Below are positions 4,809-6,709 of a stretch of 6,709 nucleotides of DNA, piece after piece. The DNA comes from an uncultured Desulfomonile sp. GTDB taxonomy: Bacteria; Desulfobacterota; Desulfomonilia; Desulfomonilales; Desulfomonilaceae. Position 1 is the stretch's first letter. Every line of letters starts with the position of its first letter. The stretch spans positions 1-6,709 of the forward strand of contig CAINUH010000380.1 of NCBI GenBank assembly GCA_903853735.1. Reading direction: 5' to 3'. The position numbers and the translations under genes were made by a program. The notes under the pieces were generated by a model. The model was given only the letters and a program-made list of their open reading frames with translations, was not told the origin of the DNA and did not search any database.

Positions 4809-6572
4809 TTATCTGAATATGCTAAGCTGGCGCAAACGAATGACCGCCTGGCCATTGTCAACTGACTGCGAGTATTTTACATATCGAGCGGCACTTTCCT
4901 CAGGGGAATAATACTCAAAACCGGGCCATTGGTCATAGTGATCGACTTCTGTTTTTGTTATGTTAAGCCATTTCCTCCAGGTCTTGCCATCTTCAGAAAA
5001 ATCTATCTCCCAATCCCTAGGCACGGATATGTCATCTCCCCACACAATTCTCAGCCGAGAAATGGGAACTACTGTGCCAACGTCCAAAACTACTGTTGGA
5101 AAATCCTCTTTGCCGTCACGGGAAACCTCAAGCTGGTTGGGGCCAGGGTAACCTTTAAGAATGTGCAGACCGCTGTCTGAAGGTCTATCGTTCACCAGTA
5201 CTCTAGAGTTTCTTGCGTAGTCCTGAAAATAAGAATTCACGGGATTAGAAATGATGTCGTCCTTGAGAAGAGGCAGCCCTAAAACCCTCGTTTTTACTTG
5301 GTTTACCAATTCCTTCGCAAGGTTGTAGTTGGCGCCGTTGGTAAGATGACACCAGTCGGTAAAAACCCATTCTGTTACATTATCGTAGATGCCTGTCAAA
5401 TCAACCACTTCTAAATTGTCTTCTTTGCATCTCTTCCTTATCTTGTCTACCAGAACGTCGTATGTTTGAGCTGCGTCATAAAAACCTATTTTTTGCATTC
5501 CAGTGACGCTCTCAATCTTCTCTTCCATAGGCGTTCTCTTTTTCTTCGAGTTTCGAAACATCGGTTGTAGTGCGAAGACGTGGGGCACGCGGTCGGCTTC
5601 CAACACCTTATGATATATTGCCACCACATCTGCCACCTGAGCTATATTCTTGTCCCGATACACGATCATTTCAGGGGTTGCATCCTGAGGATGCGCTGCG
5701 AATCCCCTGTTTTCCATCAGTATTCCTGGGCCCTCACCCTGTCTCATCGCGAGCCAGGTGAAAAAATAGGTGTTCCTTTTGAGCCATAGGGTAAGATAGT
5801 TCATGAGCCCTGCTCGGCTCATATCCATTGTCTCGCTTACAACCTCGTAATAAGGCCCCTCTGTGAAATAGTTCCAGTCCTTCAGGGGACGAGCAACCGT
5901 ATGTATCTCGTTTGCTCCGTCTAGAGCTACCACGAGGTCAGGTTGGTACAGGCGCAATTTGGCAAGGTATCTCATCAGGTTGTTCTGATAAACAAAACCT
6001 GCCACACCCGCGTTGATCACTCTGACTTTCTTGCCGTGTAGAAGGATCAGAATCCTCGGATCTGCATTGAGTAGTTTCTCCATGATGTGGGGGATATTCC
6101 AGCGGTAAGTCACCTCATAAAAATCCGCGACAGCATCCGCTGGAGGTACCGGCCCGCGTCCGTACACCACTGATCCACCGGTTACCATGACTCGATACTC
6201 ATCTTCCGGCTTATCTCTTGGAACGTCTTCGAAGTTTTTGAAACTCTGTTCGTTTATGTACTCAAATGAATTGCCTAACCGGGTATTTCGAACTGAAGCA
6301 AAGCCAGGAGTAGGTTCATATCCGAACTGTGGGGCCACCGTCTGAGAACTCCGACGCGCAAGATCCATGTCTCTGCCCTTGTATGCTTGTCCCAAAGGTG
6401 ACGCTTTCATTTTGAGATAGGAGTAATATTCTATAGCAGCGAGAACTGCGACCACTACTGCGATCAGGAATAAGACGTAAAAAATTGTCAGTATGAACCG
6501 TTTGAATCCACCGTGTCCGACTTCCGGTTCAGCGTGAAGAACTATCCCGCTGTGGATAGATATCTTCGGCAT
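4809..6572 (-). CDS. membrane-anchored SGNH hydrolase-like protein with C-terminal discoidin (F5/8 type C)-like domain
   Basis: Probable envelope enzyme of the SGNH/GDSL superfamily, whose members are esterases, lipases and polysaccharide O-acetyl transferases or esterases. From the chosen start it has 587 residues. A short Lys/Arg-flanked N-terminus precedes one transmembrane segment (about 24-51, FILTIFYVLFLIAVVVAVLA), which suggests a signal anchor with the rest outside the cytoplasm. The catalytic blocks are present: GGSVVYGRG with Ser134 in the nucleophile position, NAG with Gly189, GAN with Asn221 and DWCH with Asp406 and His409. A hydrophobic stretch at about 259-276 might touch the membrane. 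The C-terminal part (about 471-587) looks like a galactose-binding or discoidin fold: VVLDVGTVVPISRLRIVW, then a W-I-SEDGKTW block. The substrate is unknown; acylated sugar or exopolysaccharide is an inference. Start choice: this ATG has AAAAGG five bases upstream. An in-frame ATG 19 codons earlier (6629) has a weaker site but is possible. It is unrelated in function to the genes downstream. Confidence 0.85.
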   Translation of the reverse strand: MPKISIHSGIVLHAEPEVGHGGFKRFILTIFYVLFLIAVVVAVLAAIEYYSYLKMKASPLGQAYKGRDMDLARRSSQTVAPQFGYEPTPGFASVRNTRLGNSFEYINEQSFKNFEDVPRDKPEDEYRVMVTGGSVVYGRGPVPPADAVADFYEVTYRWNIPHIMEKLLNADPRILILLHGKKVRVINAGVAGFVYQNNLMRYLAKLRLYQPDLVVALDGANEIHTVARPLKDWNYFTEGPYYEVVSETMDMSRAGLMNYLTLWLKRNTYFFTWLAMRQGEGPGILMENRGFAAHPQDATPEMIVYRDKNIAQVADVVAIYHKVLEADRVPHVFALQPMFRNSKKKRTPMEEKIESVTGMQKIGFYDAAQTYDVLVDKIRKRCKEDNLEVVDLTGIYDNVTEWVFTDWCHLTNGANYNLAKELVNQVKTRVLGLPLLKDDIISNPVNSYFQDYARNSRVLVNDRPSDSGLHILKGYPGPNQLEVSRDGKEDFPTVVLDVGTVVPISRLRIVWGDDISVPRDWEIDFSEDGKTWRKWLNITKTEVDHYDQWPGFEYYSPEESAARYVKYSQSVDNGQAVIRLRQLSIFR

Positions 6573-6670
6573 TCCTACCTTTTCTGATTTTGAAACTGAA
6601 TCAGGCGTCTGGTCCGGGAGGGGTGTCATTGCCTACCAATAATTGCAACGAGAGATACTGAGCGGGTTGA

Positions 6671-6694
6671 GGGGAAACTGTCGGCAGTTTCCCC
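6671..6694. repeat. perfect 10-bp inverted repeat (hairpin) upstream of the SGNH gene
   Basis: GGGGAAACTG (6671-6680) and CAGTTTCCCC (6685-6694) are perfect reverse complements around the four-base spacer TCGG. No run of T follows on either strand, so it is not a classical intrinsic terminator. It lies 42 bases upstream of the longer SGNH start. It could be an operator, an mRNA leader hairpin, a Rho-type or T-poor terminator of the gene beyond the right edge, or one copy of a dispersed repeat. The rest of the 80-base edge stretch shows no convincing promoter. Confidence 0.7.
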
Positions 6695-6709
6695 AATATG
6701 ACTCGGTAG

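Overview
The window is a block of housekeeping translation genes, all read from the minus strand, so the order of transcription runs from the right end to the left. In that order it holds a membrane-anchored SGNH hydrolase-like protein with a C-terminal discoidin-like domain (6572-4809), rpmI (ribosomal protein L35, 4683-4486), rplT (L20, 4376-4017), pheS (3876-2860), pheT (2737-293) and the start of a MerR-family regulator that runs off the left edge (191-1). I see no gene on the plus strand, no tRNA or rRNA, no CRISPR array, no insertion sequence and no phage gene.

The order rpmI-rplT-pheS-pheT-merR, the protein sequences and a GC content near one half suggest a Gram-negative bacterium of the former Deltaproteobacteria (Desulfobacterota and relatives). 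This is inference from resemblance, not from a database search. Two genes that often belong to this cluster in proteobacteria are missing at their usual places: infC is not directly upstream of rpmI, and ihfA is not between pheT and merR.

The five translation and regulatory genes probably form one operon. A candidate sigma-70-type promoter lies in the AT-rich gap upstream of rpmI. The gaps between genes are unusually roomy for such an operon (109, 128, 122 and 101 bases). The most informative gap is rplT-pheS. It holds a clear Rho-independent terminator (GC-rich stem followed by seven T), which would separate ribosomal protein expression from phenylalanyl-tRNA synthetase expression or act as an attenuator. 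A possible competing antiterminator pairing lies just upstream. A 38-codon reading frame runs through the terminator and ends in a TAATG overlap with a pheS start codon. This resembles the known attenuation of pheST in enterobacteria in position, but not in detail.

Functionally, L35 and L20 are parts of the large ribosomal subunit. PheS and PheT assemble into the alpha2beta2 phenylalanyl-tRNA synthetase that charges tRNA-Phe. The SGNH protein is probably an envelope enzyme acting on acyl or acetyl groups and is likely unrelated to translation. A perfect 10-bp inverted repeat lies upstream of it at the right edge. The window is mostly conserved core genome. The points worth a second look are the leader of pheS, the SGNH-discoidin protein and the non-coding hairpins; I do not see evidence for a wholly new system.
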